The notes under the pieces: model-generated | Told to the model about the DNA's origin: nothing | Database searches by the model: none | What the model saw: the letters and a program-made list of their open reading frames with translations, nothing else | Made by a program: the position numbers and the translations under genes | Shown: positions 24,892-38,159 of the stretch, one piece after another | Position numbering within the stretch: the first letter of the stretch is position 1 | Layout of the letters: each line of letters opens with the position of its first letter | Source of the DNA: Anoplolepis gracilipes | Lineage: Eukaryota; Arthropoda; Insecta; Hymenoptera; Formicidae | DNA: 64,000 bases | Direction: 5' to 3' | NCBI RefSeq assembly: GCF_047496725.1 | Contig: NC_132970.1 | Coordinates: 7,399,501-7,463,500, forward strand

Positions 24892-27800
24892 ATGCTCCGA
24901 CAGGGAACACTTTTACTTTCTATTTACTTGCTGGCATTCTCCGCCAGTTTAGTTCTGACACTTCCACCCGGAGGGTCATGGACAAGTTTTGCATCCAAAC
25001 CTGGTAATATCATATTTTTTTATTTTGTCTTTAGTATTCATTAAAAAAATGAAAAATAAATACAAGTATTCATTTTGAAAATTAAATTTCTTATTTTTAA
25101 GATCTTTTAAATTTTTAAAATCTTTCAGATAATTCAAATTCAAATCTTCTAAATGTCAAATAATTAAATAGAAATAAGTATCTTTAATCTTTACTCAATT
25201 CTAGGTGAAAAATTTATACATATATATATAAAATTATATCTTCTTTTATATAAACAAATTAAATAAAATTAGATAGTACATCAATTACTATTTTATAGTT
25301 TATTCGCGAGCCCTTGGACCTCCGACAGGAATGGACACGATATCCGTGCCATACGTGCCGAAATCTCCATTGTTTCCGAAGTTTGTTGACCCAAAAACGT
25401 TTATATCTAAAAAGACGGATATGCTAAGCAACTTGTTCGGTGGTTTAGGACCAGTTGCATATAATATAGCAGATGTCAAGCCGATTATACCGTATGGCGC
25501 AAGTGGATTCCCTATAGATACCGTTGATAGCGCAAATGCATTATCTAATAAACGAGATATAATACAAGATGGTAAAGGAAAAACGACCGACGGTATATAT
25601 AAACGCGGTATATTTGGTCCATTTGCCTCAAAGTTTGGTCCGATAGGTCCGAAATTCGGACCCGCCACACCTTTCTCATCACCAGAGATAATGTCCGATT
25701 ATTTGAGCAACGCACCCTTCTCTCGCAAAAGAAGAAGTATAGAAGTACCTTCCGCAAGCGATGTCAATTCTATTCCGAGTTCATTGTCTTATCCAAAAGA
25801 TTCACAGATAGTAGAAAATACATCGGCAACAAAATCAGCCACTAGTGATACGCCAAAGGAATATTTGCCGGGAATATTCGGACCTTTCGGACCAGGTGGA
25901 CCTTTCGAGCCAAGTGATTCTTTCGGATCGGTGGTAGATCCGAGCACGTTTACCTCGAAGAAGTCTGCATTTCTAGATACGCTCTTCAAAAATCTTGCCA
26001 CTAGTACTCCAGCAACAACAACTGAAACGCCGAAGAGCACTATAGTACCGGCTAGCTTCTGGTTACCGTCGTCCATAATTCCGAGCCCAACTGAATACAC
26101 CGAAAAGGTGTCGGACTTTCTGGACAAGCTATTTGACAGCATAAAGTTAAATGCGACCGCGCAAGAAGCAGATGATAGTTCAAGTGCAAAAAGCGATTTT
26201 TTGAGATCTGTACAATCTGATGATATTTTACCGGATAAGAGTGCAAGATCCTTGGACGATGCATCGTCCATCGCAGCTGCTAAAGATGAGATCGTTGATA
26301 TTATACTATCGGAGCTTGGTAATCTAAAAAGCGACATGATAGCGACTTTGAATGATCTGATTACATACGAGAAAACCGCAGCAACCACCGCTGCTACGTC
26401 GAAAAAACCTTTTAAACCCTTTTCCAGTATGTTTCCTTTTGCAAAACCAACAGTAGATCCAACGCTTCCTTTTCAACAAAGAATGGCTGTACTCAGTCAA
26501 GTATTCGATATGTTGACGGATTTGCAAAAAAACATCACCGTAATCGCAAAGGGGACTAATACTGGTACTCTGGAGAGTTCGGAAGAATTGCCAAGGGTTC
26601 CATTAACTGACAGCCCTTCACCAATTAACAACACTCTCTTGAATGCCATTCTGAAGAAAATATCCAGCATTGAGTCTGTAACTACAGCTTCCTATCCAGC
26701 AAGTCTTCCCAAAGAGAATCCTATAATAAGTAGAGCTCTGTCCAAAGAGCCAACATCTTTCTGGGTATCTTATCCGGAGAATTCTGCTGTAAAACGACAA
26801 GTGGACGATGATTTGCAATCATATTTAGAAAACGAAAACGACAACACTCAGCATGATCATAGGCAATACACAAGAGGCGTAAAAATGCAAATGCATCAGG
26901 GATACCAGAGTCTACCCGCGGGCTCGGTGGAGTCTGTACAAGCCGGGGGAGGTTCTACACCGGGGCATCAAGGAGGAGGAATTAAGTTGTTGGTAAGTGT
27001 ATAATTTTGCTTTAGAAAATCTATAATTATAATATTAATAATAATATAAATTAAAAAACACATCGAAAGACCGATACGATTCATGTATTATGAAAACATA
27101 TCAATTTCAAAAATCTTGCTAAATTTAGATACATATAATATATATACGCTTATTATGAAATTTATAATATTCAAAATTAAAATTAGTTCTAAAATAAAGA
27201 AAAAATATTTCACAAGTATTATAATTATAGTTATAATTATAATTATAATAATTATTAAAATAATAATTATATATTTATATATAATATATAAGTTCTTTAA
27301 AAAATATAAAATTAACTTAAAAAATTGACGAGTAAGAGCAAAACGCTGTAATTAGTGTGCAAATATTTATTCTATGTAGCAAATTAATCTATTATAATAA
27401 CGTACGTTCCGGTCAACTTTATGACCGAATTATTGTTTAGAAACCTTTGCATTTTCTCATTTGATTAGTACTTTTGCGCTGAAGAGGGTCATAAAGTTGA
27501 CTGAAACGTACGTTTATTATAATAAATTAATTTGTTACATAGAATAAATATTTGCGCACTAATTACAGCGTTTTGCTCTTACTCGCCAATTTTCTAAGTT
27601 AATTATATATTTCTTTAAATAATATTTACAATGTTTATATTCAATAATTTTATATTGCTATATTAATGAAACAATAATTACTAATTTGTGTATGTCATTC
27701 TTTTCTTAAAATGTTTTAATTGTTATTATTACATAATAATTAATATTATCTTGGAATATTATTTTGGTGATTATTAAGAAATAAAGCCAAAACTTTAAAC

Positions 27801-28502
27801 TTTTTAATCTGTAACAAACATCATGGTGTGTGTAATTTATTTATAAAACGTACAGAAATCTCTCTCCAACCAGTAATACCAAAAGAATTTTTCGAGTCTT
27901 GAAGGTAATTTTTGACGTTTTACAATTTTTTAAAATCTATCATCTGTATACACACCTACTTATTTAATTGTGTTTAGAATTATCAAAAAAAAAAACCACA
28001 AAAGTAAAATTAAAAATTACAACAAAATATTAATTATTCAATAAAAGTGAATGAAAGTCAATATACACACACATGTAATTTTGTATCATAATATATAATG
28101 CATTGTATCATAATATATAATACCTTGGAAGCCTATCTACAAGCTATTCTATTTAAAATGAGGAAAATGAAAATTAATAATTATATTTTATTACCTGATA
28201 TTTTGTCAAAGAGATCTTTGTGCTTAAGCAAGAGAATAATAATAATAAAGCTATAAAATGTAGTGGTAACATTATTTGATTTCAGATTCAAATGCCTAAA
28301 TTGCCTAACTCTCAAGCTCCAGGCTTTCAAAGTATTAATTACAATTAATATGTGCAATATCTCTGAATTATGAATATCGCGGACATCTATTCATCTGTCG
28401 CAGGAGCCTAACGCTTACGGAAATTTGAACAAATGGACTGACTGGACACAGTATCACAAGAATGAATATCAAGATCATAGGCACCATCACAATCAGCATT
28501 AA
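24892..28502 (+). CDS. secreted modular protein with furin-type sites, unrecognised
   Basis: Exons 24892-25003, 25299-26992 and 28404-28502 sum to 634 aa. Residues 1-23 form a clear signal peptide (MLRQGTLLLSIYLLAFSASL, cut near VLT/LPP). The mature chain contains repeated modules: DPKTFISKKTDMLSNLF, DPSTFTSKKSAFLDTLF and the related SPTEYTEKVSDFLDKLF. It also has two Gly-Pro-Phe blocks, GIFGPFASKFGPIGPKFGP and GIFGPFGPGGPFEP. Dibasic or tetrabasic sites occur at NKR, YKR, RKRR (before SIEVPS) and VKRQ, so processing in the secretory pathway is likely. Ser/Thr-rich linkers look glycosylated. The tail is His-rich (HRHHHNQH). The gene is TATA-driven and divergent from the gene at 21181-24303. 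It could be an extracellular-matrix, cuticular, silk/glue-like or prohormone-like protein; I recognise no family and assign no function. Confidence 0.78.
27306..27608. mobile_element. MITE with about 120-bp terminal inverted repeats
   Basis: The left arm (about 27308-27430, starting attaacttaaaaaattgacg) and the right arm (about 27487-27606) are near-perfect reverse complements, for example gtaagagcaaaacgctgtaa versus its complement near 27580. They enclose about 60 bp of unique sequence. There is no coding capacity. It sits in the second intron of the secreted-protein gene and is probably a non-autonomous DNA transposon; flanks are too AT-rich to define the target duplication. Confidence 0.85.
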
Positions 28503-28858
28503 CCCACTCTTAGCCAGCAGGAGTACTTCTTTCATCGTATATTTACATGATTAGATTTCAAATGAAAAATGCTATTATTTGAAGATCCATATAAACGTGT
28601 ACGTTATTTCTTTAATAAAATATATGTGGCAAAATAAGGTAAAAAAATAGTAATATTATACAGAATCATATAAAATCATCTTCGATAAAGAATCGAGATA
28701 ATCAAGAATGAATTTTAAATGCTGGATTTCCATATACTGCACAATTCATTTCTTTACCAAATACGATACACGAGTTTTTCTTTACGTAAATGTATCGAAG
28801 GATATAAAAGGTGGATGCTCTCCTCTAATGGTATTTAATCTATTCTTTATGTAATTAT

Positions 28859-28928
<70 letters not shown>

Positions 28929-29528
28929 TAACAGCATTCAGACGGCAATGTATCCAACAGTCGCACAGAGAGACCGCGGCACACAGACGCAATCCTGCAT
29001 CAAGTGCGTTGCTCTGTTTGTCTTCAATCAGCAATGCATTGCACGCAGGGTAGTGTTAGTGTGTTAGGAAGCATCACAATTTGGTTACGTGACATAAAAT
29101 TCTATAAGAGATGGACGTTAATATCTAATGTTAATATCGAAGAAGTGGAGAGACAAGTTTCTGTACTTCAGTAACGAAATGTTATCTATAATATTTGTTT
29201 CATATATATATATATAAAACGAATATTATTGATAATTACAATTAATTACACACGCATATATATATATATAAGCGTATGTATGTATATGCGTCTGTGTGTG
29301 TCTTAATATTTATTCTTTCTTGCGTTACATTTTCATATAAAATTGTGGAAATATTGGCAGTATTATAAGCATAGACTCACATGTTTCGTCCTTCATATCG
29401 TAATATCTCGAATCATTATATTCATAAGTAACGCGCCATCTTCGGATTTAACGCAAAAGTGAAATATTTTATGAGACTTTGGTACTTAGCTATTGATTGT
29501 ACTACACAACCTTAAGAGTAAGTCACTA
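28503..29528. other. intergenic region with CT microsatellite
   Basis: This is the 3' flank of the secreted-protein gene converging with PIG-O. It contains a CT/TC run at about 28860-28923, followed by a less AT-rich segment (28935-29080) with no recognisable product, then short AT runs near 29200-29270. Confidence 0.6.
28860..28923. repeat. (CT)n microsatellite
   Basis: A polypyrimidine run of about 60 bp of CT dinucleotides, interrupted only near its left end. Confidence 0.92.
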
Positions 29529-32500
29529 TCATCTGCTTTTCGTGATTTTGGTGATGAGGTATTCCATTTGTTGATCAATGCGAAATACCATGTAGAACGA
29601 TGCTAGTACACTACCCAATGTTACCAGAAATCCTAATCCTTCGAATATTAATTTTGGTGCAAATATTTTCCAAACCATTAAATGCCGACAGTGTATTGTT
29701 GCCGCGAGCATACTGCCGAAAGTCTAGAAAAGAAATACAATATTTAATTATATATATGCATGTGTGTGTGTGTGTCTGTGTCTGTGTGCAAAAAGTGCTC
29801 TTTACAAAAGATAACAAATATGTGTTTGATTTTATATATTTTATACACAACATACCCGAATTCCGTGAAGTAACGTATATTTTCCTGCAACCGAGAAAAT
29901 TGCAGCATGGAAGGCAGAGTCTTGTTCAAACAGTAGAAGTTCACCTCTTTTTATGTCATCGAGAAATTTGGCTTTAAGAAACTTCGGAAATACTCGATGC
30001 AATGTAAAGGGCACAACCACTAATAGTGGTAATGTCGCACCCAATATAATATGCGATCCGAATGTATTGATACCTGCAAATTGTTTTGTTGTGTGTTAGA
30101 ACTATATAGTTAATAGTGATTTTAAGAAAGACTCTATCTTGATATACCTACCGATTAAAATTGCTGATACTAAGTTTCCATAAAAATGACCACCAGTTCC
30201 TACAAAGGCAGCATGCCAGTGAATAGTAGGAAATGTTGCCTGATGACCAGTTCCATAAAAGAAATATTCAGCTAATAAAAACCAGCAAAATAGCACAGGC
30301 ATAGATACGTCAACCAGTTCAGCTGTGTGGAATGCAGTAATATACAAAAGTTAGAGATTTAAATATATATATAGATAAATATGTGCACATTTTATTTGTA
30401 TCGTGTATACTTACAAATATTATTAGCATTTTTGTATCTCTCTATCGCGGATAAACCCAATATACAGGTACATGTTACAAACATCAAAAATGTACCAGGC
30501 GATAGAGTATCTCCCAACAATAATGCATACAGAAGTGTGAGAAATACACTTAATGAGATAAATGCAGCACTATATGCAGTTCCAAAACCATAAATGATTG
30601 GAAGCTCATCGGCATCTATTCGTTTGCGGGAAATCGAATCTTTTATCTTTTCAAATAACCGAGGCACTATGTTTTCGTCACGGTAGACGTCGATGGATTC
30701 TTTCTTCTTTGGCAACAGATATATACTAAGTGGACGATAATAGAGGATGAGAATCGCCAATACGCAGAAGAAATAAACTACGTTAGGTAATGTATTAATT
30801 TCCCAGGACAGAGCAAGTTTCGGTTTGACAAATTTCGGAAGCTTTTGAAGAATCCAATAGCAACCCATACAAACGCTTACAATAACCGGACAATACTGTC
30901 CCACCATGACGCTAGGAGCAAAACCTGTGAGATTTCCACAACTTTGCAACCACAATCTAACTATTACTACATACGATGCGAGAATGATTGAAGCAAGTAA
31001 GACAGCAAATAAAGCACGCTCCCAGTTATTCGGCGTTGTGGACCAACCAACTTTACCAGTTGCAAGTATAGAGCATTCACGCTGTAAATGCTCCTCTCTA
31101 CAGCGCCAGAAATAATGTGATAATCTCACTGAAATACACGCTAATAAACCGACAATTAATACAATTGTCCTGAAATTTGGTTTTGACGGCTTTGACATAA
31201 ACCTTGTTTTCTTTTCAAAAGTATTCTCAGAATCACTCTTTCTTAAATCAAAAATAAATAGACAAACAAGAGTAACAAATAGAAAGGACAAGACTTTATC
31301 TTCTTCAACTATGTAGCTGTTGGAGAAAAGCCCACATACCGTTAGAAGAAGTATTATCCTTATTACATAAGTCATCAGTTTAATTCTACGATGATCATAC
31401 CAGCACATTGATATGACGTCCCAGTTTTGAGCAATTACTATAACTAGTAAACCAATAGAAATTGCGCCAGTGGCAAAAAAAGTTGTATTCCTCAATTCTT
31501 CTAAAACATTCAACAAGAACAGACATGTAGTAATTGCTGCAGTAATTAAATTTGCTACAATGGCACATTGTAAAAATGAAGATTTAAATATATCACACAT
31601 ACGATTTTCAGGGATACCAGTGATGAAGAGATAAAAGAAAAACAAGGAACAAAACATCAAAAGTAAACCCTTGGAAATTAAACCAGAATCAAATTGGACC
31701 CATATTTCGGAACATGTGTCTTTTAATAATTTAAAATAACTTTTGGTATCTCCAACAAAAGTTTCTAGCTTTTCAAAACTATCAATATGTTTAATTCGTT
31801 CAGCGAGAAGATTATACACATAATCTAAATGCTGAAGCTGCTCCTTTGAGAATAAGTATGTATCTGCGGAATATACCTCTATGTATTTTTTTGTTTGGGC
31901 AATATTTCTCCATAGAGACTGTAATAGATATGATAACTGACCAGCAGTATCTCCTACTTTATTTGGCAAACAATCTAGTATTATAGAACCTAAATTAGAA
32001 AAAGGAATTGGTGTGCCAAGAATCGATGCCAGAGTAGGAACAAGATCAATTTGGTTCACACTATTATCATTATTAATTGTAAATCCTTTCACCAAAGGAG
32101 TCGTCGAGTAAACAAACATTGCAGCCTCAACTTCATTCGAACTGTCACCTCCATGATCGCCTGTTTCGGTCATACCGTGATCTCCAACAACAAAAAGTAT
32201 CATATCCTTTTCAAGAGATGCTACAATTTCTTTTATGAGCGTATTTGTATCGTTCAATTTTCTCGTCATTTCTGGATGCTGCGAGCCATGCTTGTGTCCG
32301 CAATGATCAACTCCGAGTGTATGTGCTATCAGTAATGACCAGTCTTTCTTTTTCATCTCAAAGAAAATACGGTATTGGACATCTTTGTCTACACTGTCCA
32401 GATCCCAGACATTGAACGACGGCGATGGGAACTGTCTCATAAATTTATTCGGGAATAAATTGGTCCACGTATCATCTCCCATAAAAACAATACCTCCGGC

Positions 32501-33013
32501 AGCATTTTGGTCAATGAGATTGTCTTCTTGAATATACTCCGAGGCAAAGTTCGAGCCTATTTCTATAAAAGTAGGCAAGGAACCTGTTGTAAGACCCTTG
32601 AGACGTTGCATGGTTGTGGTAGGCGGATCGGCTATGAATTTGTATAAGCGTGATTGCGACGGATGTTTCTGCAGCAATTCATGAATTACGGGCAACTTGT
32701 TACGATGATAGGAGAACATCGTGGCAGTGTTCTCGTACCACTCTGCGAACTCGTACTTCAAGGCATCGACGATCAAGAGTACGACTCGCGCTCTGCGCTC
32801 CAGGCATACTTTAGCGGCGTGTTCCATGTCCTGGAAGATGTTTGCCATGTCGCAATCACCGGCTTTGTCATTGACAGTGCATTGTGTGCATTCGGCCTGT
32901 TCCGGCCTCGAGACGCGATTAAGGAGGAAGCCACTTGTAAAGACTAACAATCCAGCTGCCATCAAGTAAGACATCCATGCCTGAAATATTAAGTAATTCC
33001 ATAGCCTGCTCAT
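29529..33013 (-). CDS. PIG-O: GPI ethanolamine phosphate transferase 3 (PIG-O)
   Basis: PIG-O adds ethanolamine phosphate to the third mannose of the GPI anchor in the ER, the group later joined to proteins. Exons 33013-30415, 30322-30152, 30073-29856 and 29723-29529 give 1060 aa, close to the vertebrate length of about 1090. Residues 12-33 form the N-terminal TM anchor. The luminal phosphodiesterase-type domain shows VVLLIVDALKYEFAEW, DPPTTTMQRLKGLTTGS (nucleophile-region Thr), VFMGDDTW, LGVDHCGHKHG and VVGDHGM, which carry the metal ligands. Many hydrophobic segments follow in the C-terminal half, ending with the family signatures GTGHQATFPTIHWHAAFVG and RHLMVWKIFAPKLIF. The head-to-head neighbour is CSN7, about 1 kb away. 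Identification is firm. Confidence 0.94.
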
Positions 33014-34071
33014 TTTTGTCGAATCAGTATTGCTGCTGGATGTTATTCACTGCTGACACAACGAAACTTCGATGAAATCTTAACCTACGACGCGTCGTCA
33101 GTTTATTCTTCATCATTGTTACATTTGCAGGATGAATACGCGATCGTTCTCGTATTATTTTGTTTAAATGCCAAAGACACTTAATCGATAACTCATGTGT
33201 TGGGATTGTAAACGGATATTAACCTCAAACCGCTGGCAACTTTTACAACACATATGCGGGAAACAGTGTTGCCAATGTTGTGTGTCAAAATATTTTCTAC
33301 CAACTTAATGACAGTGAGAAGTGAGAAGACTTTTCTCTCTGGTATAGTGTTTTATATTTGTCGTAGATTCTAATTGGCTGTTATTTATTACAAGAAAATT
33401 GCCGACCCCTAGAAATCTCTATACGATAGCCAATCGACTCTCATTCTTGATTAATTGTACAAACGATTCAAAATATTTGTGACGCCGAGTGAAGTGCAGC
33501 GAAGGTATTCTTGCATTTATCGGAGTTGTTGGTTGTTGGTGCGCACTTATCACCTTTTGTATCTTTTCGTAATTCAAAACCCGTGTCTCTTGGACGGTGC
33601 CAAAAGTTGCGGTCAGTTTTAAGACACGTTAAAATATTGCTAACAACGAACAGGTAAGTTAGTGTCATTACGTTATTATAATACGTTTAATTTTTTTATT
33701 ATATACCTCTCACAACATTGCATGCATTTAATTGTTGATGCAAACGTAACGCGATGCACAAATGGGAATTTATATATTTTACAATTTCTTAAAATCAAGC
33801 AATTATACAAGAATTTACCAAAGGAACAACAGATTTTTTTGATATAATGTTTGTTTTGTTTACAATTTTTTTATTATTATTTTCATATATATACATGAAG
33901 GTCATTAATATTTTAATATTATGAATTTATTAACATATCCAAGCATGTATTTATATATTAAAGTACTTGATGTATGTATTCTTGTATATACATCAAGTGC
34001 TATATACAGCATATTGCTATATATACGAGTGTTTTATTCAATAAAATATATTATTATTTATAGAAGTCAGC
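33014..34071. promoter_or_regulatory. divergent promoter of PIG-O and CSN7, with CSN7 5'-UTR intron
   Basis: The PIG-O ATG at 33013 and the CSN7 ATG at 34072 face away from each other. A likely non-coding CSN7 exon ends at a donor (caggtaagtt, about 33652-33661), and the coding exon begins after the acceptor tttatag near 34062, ten bases before the ATG. The DNA from 33050 to 33650 is less AT-rich than the flanks, as expected for a bidirectional housekeeping promoter. Confidence 0.5.
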
Positions 34072-34989
34072 ATGACCGGTGGAAACAGCACTGAAAAATC
34101 AGCCAATAATCCTCTAGAGCAGTTTGTATTACTCGCAAAAACTGCAAAAGGTGCCGCTGCCATAGAACTCATAAGGCAAGCTGTCGAAACACCTGGTGTT
34201 CATGTTTTTGGTGAATTATTGGATATGCCAAATATCAAAGAATTGGAGAATGGACCTTACGTCCAATATTGGAATACTTTGAATCTGTTTGCATACGGTA
34301 CCTATAAAGATTATTTGGAAAATAAGGAGAAAGTATTAGAGTTAACTCCTACGCAAAAAAAGAAACTCCAACATCTTACAATTGTCACTCTTGCTACAAA
34401 AAACAAATGTATACCTTATTCGGTACTATTGGAAGAGTTAGATATAAAGAATGTCAGAGATCTAGAGGATTTGATTATTGAAGCAATATATGCAGATATA
34501 ATTCATGGGAAATTAGATCAAAAAAACTCACAGTTAGAAGTAGATTATGCTGGTCTTGGACGAGACGTTCGACCAGGTGATACTGGTATAGTAGCTGAGA
34601 CCTTAGCTGCTTGGGGTGAAGCATGCGATACAGTTTTATCTTGTATCGAAGATCAAATATCTAGAGCTAATGTTGAAAAACAAAAAGCTACATATCACAA
34701 AGAAAGAATACAGAGAGATGTGAGTTATATTTTTTTTTCTTTAATTATTTGTCTAGACTATAAGAAATTTAATATATATGAATTTTTTCTGTTCTAGATT
34801 ACTAATATAAAGAAATCTCTTGCTTCTCAAGTAGGAGTTAGTAGCATTCAAGAAGCTGATGTCGCTGGTGGTAGTTCTGGTGCAGGAGGAAGCGACTCGA
34901 GTAGAGAAGCCATGCCGGTGCTATCGGAAAAGAAGAAGTTACAGAAGGTCAAATGTATCAAAGTCAGTGGTAAGTTTTGGAAGACATAA
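34072..34989 (+). CDS. CSN7: COP9 signalosome complex subunit 7
   Basis: CSN7 is a PCI-domain subunit of the COP9 signalosome, which removes NEDD8 from cullin-RING ubiquitin ligases. Exons 34072-34719 and 34798-34989 give 279 aa, matching the usual 265-280. The N-terminal helical repeats include NPLEQFVLLAKTAKGAAA and VFGELLDMPNIKEL. The PCI winged-helix part includes LTIVTLATKNKCIPYSVL and RDLEDLIIEAIYADIIHGKL. A coiled helix around ISRANVEKQKATYHKERIQRD follows. The last residues read KCIKVSGKFWKT. A consensus donor (ggtaagt, about 34971-34977) lies just before the stop, so an alternative C-terminus spliced to a downstream exon is possible, but none was found. Confidence 0.93.
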
Positions 34990-36482
34990 ATTCAATAGTC
35001 CTCTATTGCACAATGTGCATTCTTTGCATCTTCTTCGTTTATTCTTCGTTCATTGAATCGGATTTTACGCTTCGAATTTGTTGTAAAAAATCGAGGCTAA
35101 ATAATTGAATTGAAAGTGATGGAAAAATTATCAAACATTTTTGTGTTAAGTTTTTAGTTTAGATTATATTAAATGAAGAATGAAAAGGGTAATGTTAAAA
35201 TTACACGCACTGAATGATATATGTCGAATTGAAAATCTTTTATGTATCTAAAAAATATCGAATTTATAGAGGAGATTTTTAGAATAAAGTAGGGAAATAA
35301 TATTTTATAGAACATGCTCTAAATATAATATCAAATGATATACAAATATGTAAGACTATTCGATTTTATGTAATATTTATGGGGATTACCATGCTATAAT
35401 AACGAATAAAATCAAGAGTATTTTTTCTTGTTGAAACATATTTGTAAGAATGATTTATTGACACACACATCATATAGAATTTTTCAGAAAAACCGAAATC
35501 GATTAATAGCTGCATGTGTGTTTAGAGAAACTAATAATATACATACACATACATATTTTATACAAGCATACTTGTACTATTATTTCAAATATCTAATATA
35601 GTTAGTCTTTGCTGTATAAATGATTTTGGTAATTATTAGTACAAAATTTATCATCTATTTACGGAGTTAATCATTTATTTATTTATACTAAGTAAAGAGT
35701 TTTAATACGTACATACAAAATATACCTAGCAAAATATATGTGACGATTGTCTTTACATCGAGCATTTGAAAACTATGAATCTTTTCTTTGCAACAAAGAT
35801 AATTTTGTAGGTAAGCTTGAATATTCTTGTGTGATATATCTGTTTATTTTTTTTAGACCAAAGACATCATGTTTTATGTTCGTAGGGCGTGAAGAATTTA
35901 ATTAGGATTTGACTCTAGATGAAAATTTGATAAATAATGCAAGATGCATTGCATATTTATCAATGCATACGTGCCTACCCATTGCCAGTTATCACATAAA
36001 ATGGTATGCCCATTCTGACGAGTTGATTGATGCTTACTTCCAACGATAGTATCGTTCGTACTGTTTGCGTTCAGACTTTACAGATTCTCATTTTGTAAGG
36101 ATTTGTAATCACTAAACAATTTATTGACAAAGCATAACTACTCGGAGAGGTCATTTTTGAAAGAAATCGTATGTTCAGAAAATTACCAAGGTATGACATC
36201 CTATTGATGTAGTTTAGCAAAAAAAGAAAAAATGTCAATTGAAGAGCTATTCGATTGTAATTGCTATTCCAATAAAAGGATGATATATTTTAGTAAGGCT
36301 TTTTTTTGTATCCTCTCTTAATATCTCTCCTTCCTTCACGTTTATCTCGTCTCCTTCACGTTTGCCTTGTTTCTTTTATCTATTAGCAAAAACTAATATT
36401 ATAGGCTTTAACAATTCTGCAACTGTAGGTATAAATCCCTACATTGTTCCCAGGACGACATATAATTATATGTTGTGTTAAT

Positions 36483-36484
<2 letters not shown>

Positions 36485-36533
<49 letters not shown>
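36485..36533. repeat. AT dinucleotide microsatellite
   Basis: A TA run of about 48 bp in the CSN7 3' flank. Confidence 0.9.
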
Positions 36534-36535
<2 letters not shown>

Positions 36536-38024
36536 TTGTTTTTATATTTAAAATTTTATATACGCATTTACGTTTTTGATATTTCTTCATTAATATGAGT
36601 ATATTTAATGATTTTTCTTTAGTAGGAAGTTATAATTCGATTATATTTTTCTTGTTCCAATATGTAATTGTAATTTGAATTCAAGTTATAAAAATAAGTT
36701 GGGAATAATCGAGAATTAGATTAGATGAAACTTTGTGACAAACTATTATCTATTCTATTTTTTTCTCACTCTTTCTCTCTCTCTCTTTTTCTCTCTCTCG
36801 TGTGCGTTAAGAAAAATAAATAATGATTAAGGCATTTATCTCTTCTTCGTAAACTTTGCTTGTGGCAAGAAAAATAGTATGCAATGGTTATATCGTCGAT
36901 TTTATTTTATAACTTTTATTCTAATAGATACATTATGCTCTACTACTATTTTTTTTCCTATTTTAATTTATAATGTATTTAAAATATCTTTAAGTCGCGT
37001 GTTATACGTATGTTGATATAATAATATATTGTTTTTGACATTATGTTTTTGCATTACATTTCTTGAAATTTATACATTGCATCATTTACGCATTTTTTCA
37101 TAACTCAAAAGAATATAATTCAATAGATTCGGTACGAGCTAAAACAGTAAACTCGTATTTATGATATTACATGTGTATTATATGTATAGTTACCTATAAT
37201 TTATTTTTTGTGTATGCACATATTTTATATATATATTTTGAATACCCGTCAAGGTACATTGTGTTGCATTGTTTTTGTATTGATTTTTATATAATTTCGA
37301 TCTTTTTTTATATAAATCTAAAATTATTTTATATTTGCTTTTAAAGTGTACAAGTGTTTACGTTGGAAAATTCTTTTGATACGTGCAATAAATACACGAG
37401 TGCTAAATTGCATTCAATACTTTTTTTCTAATTTAATATTATATCTCTCTACTGCAATATATATACATATATTGAAATCATATACGTATGGTAAACAATT
37501 AAATATGATATATATGATATATGCTAAGAAATTATACTAATATGATTAAGCATGACATGTGCTAAGAATTATATTAAGAAAATAAAAAGAAAATAAAACC
37601 TATTATTTTCATCTAAAGCTTACAAGAAAGAAAAGAAAAAAAATATTTTTTTAATATTTTGTAATGCAGTAAAATTTAATACATCTTTATAGTCATATTA
37701 ATATTGGCGCATATACAAAAAAAGATTAAGATATTTCAAACAAATAAATAGTAATGAATTTTACAAATATACATATACACTTAGTAATTATATTTCTATC
37801 TACAAAGATCACATACAAATTACTGATAATCTGCTATGAGAAAGTTACGAGAAAACAGTAAAGAGATAACATAAATAAATAAATGATATATAACATGTAT
37901 AGTATGTGTATGTATGTATATGTATATGTATGTATTTGTAAATGATCGAATATTCGATTGATCGTAAAATCCGATTGGATGCAATATTAAAAGATTAATT
38001 TTTTCATAATTACAAAGTGAGAAA

Positions 38025-38032
38025 GAGTTTAT

Positions 38033-38100
<68 letters not shown>

Positions 38101-38106
38101 ATAAAC

Positions 38107-38155
<49 letters not shown>
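38025..38155. repeat. palindromic AT microsatellite pair
   Basis: An AT run at 38036-38096 is bounded by perfect inverted flanks: agagtttattgata on the left and its complement tatcaataaactct on the right (to 38110). A second AT run continues to about 38155. The whole 38025-38110 segment is a self-complementary palindrome able to form a cruciform. Confidence 0.85.
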
Positions 38156-38159
<4 letters not shown>

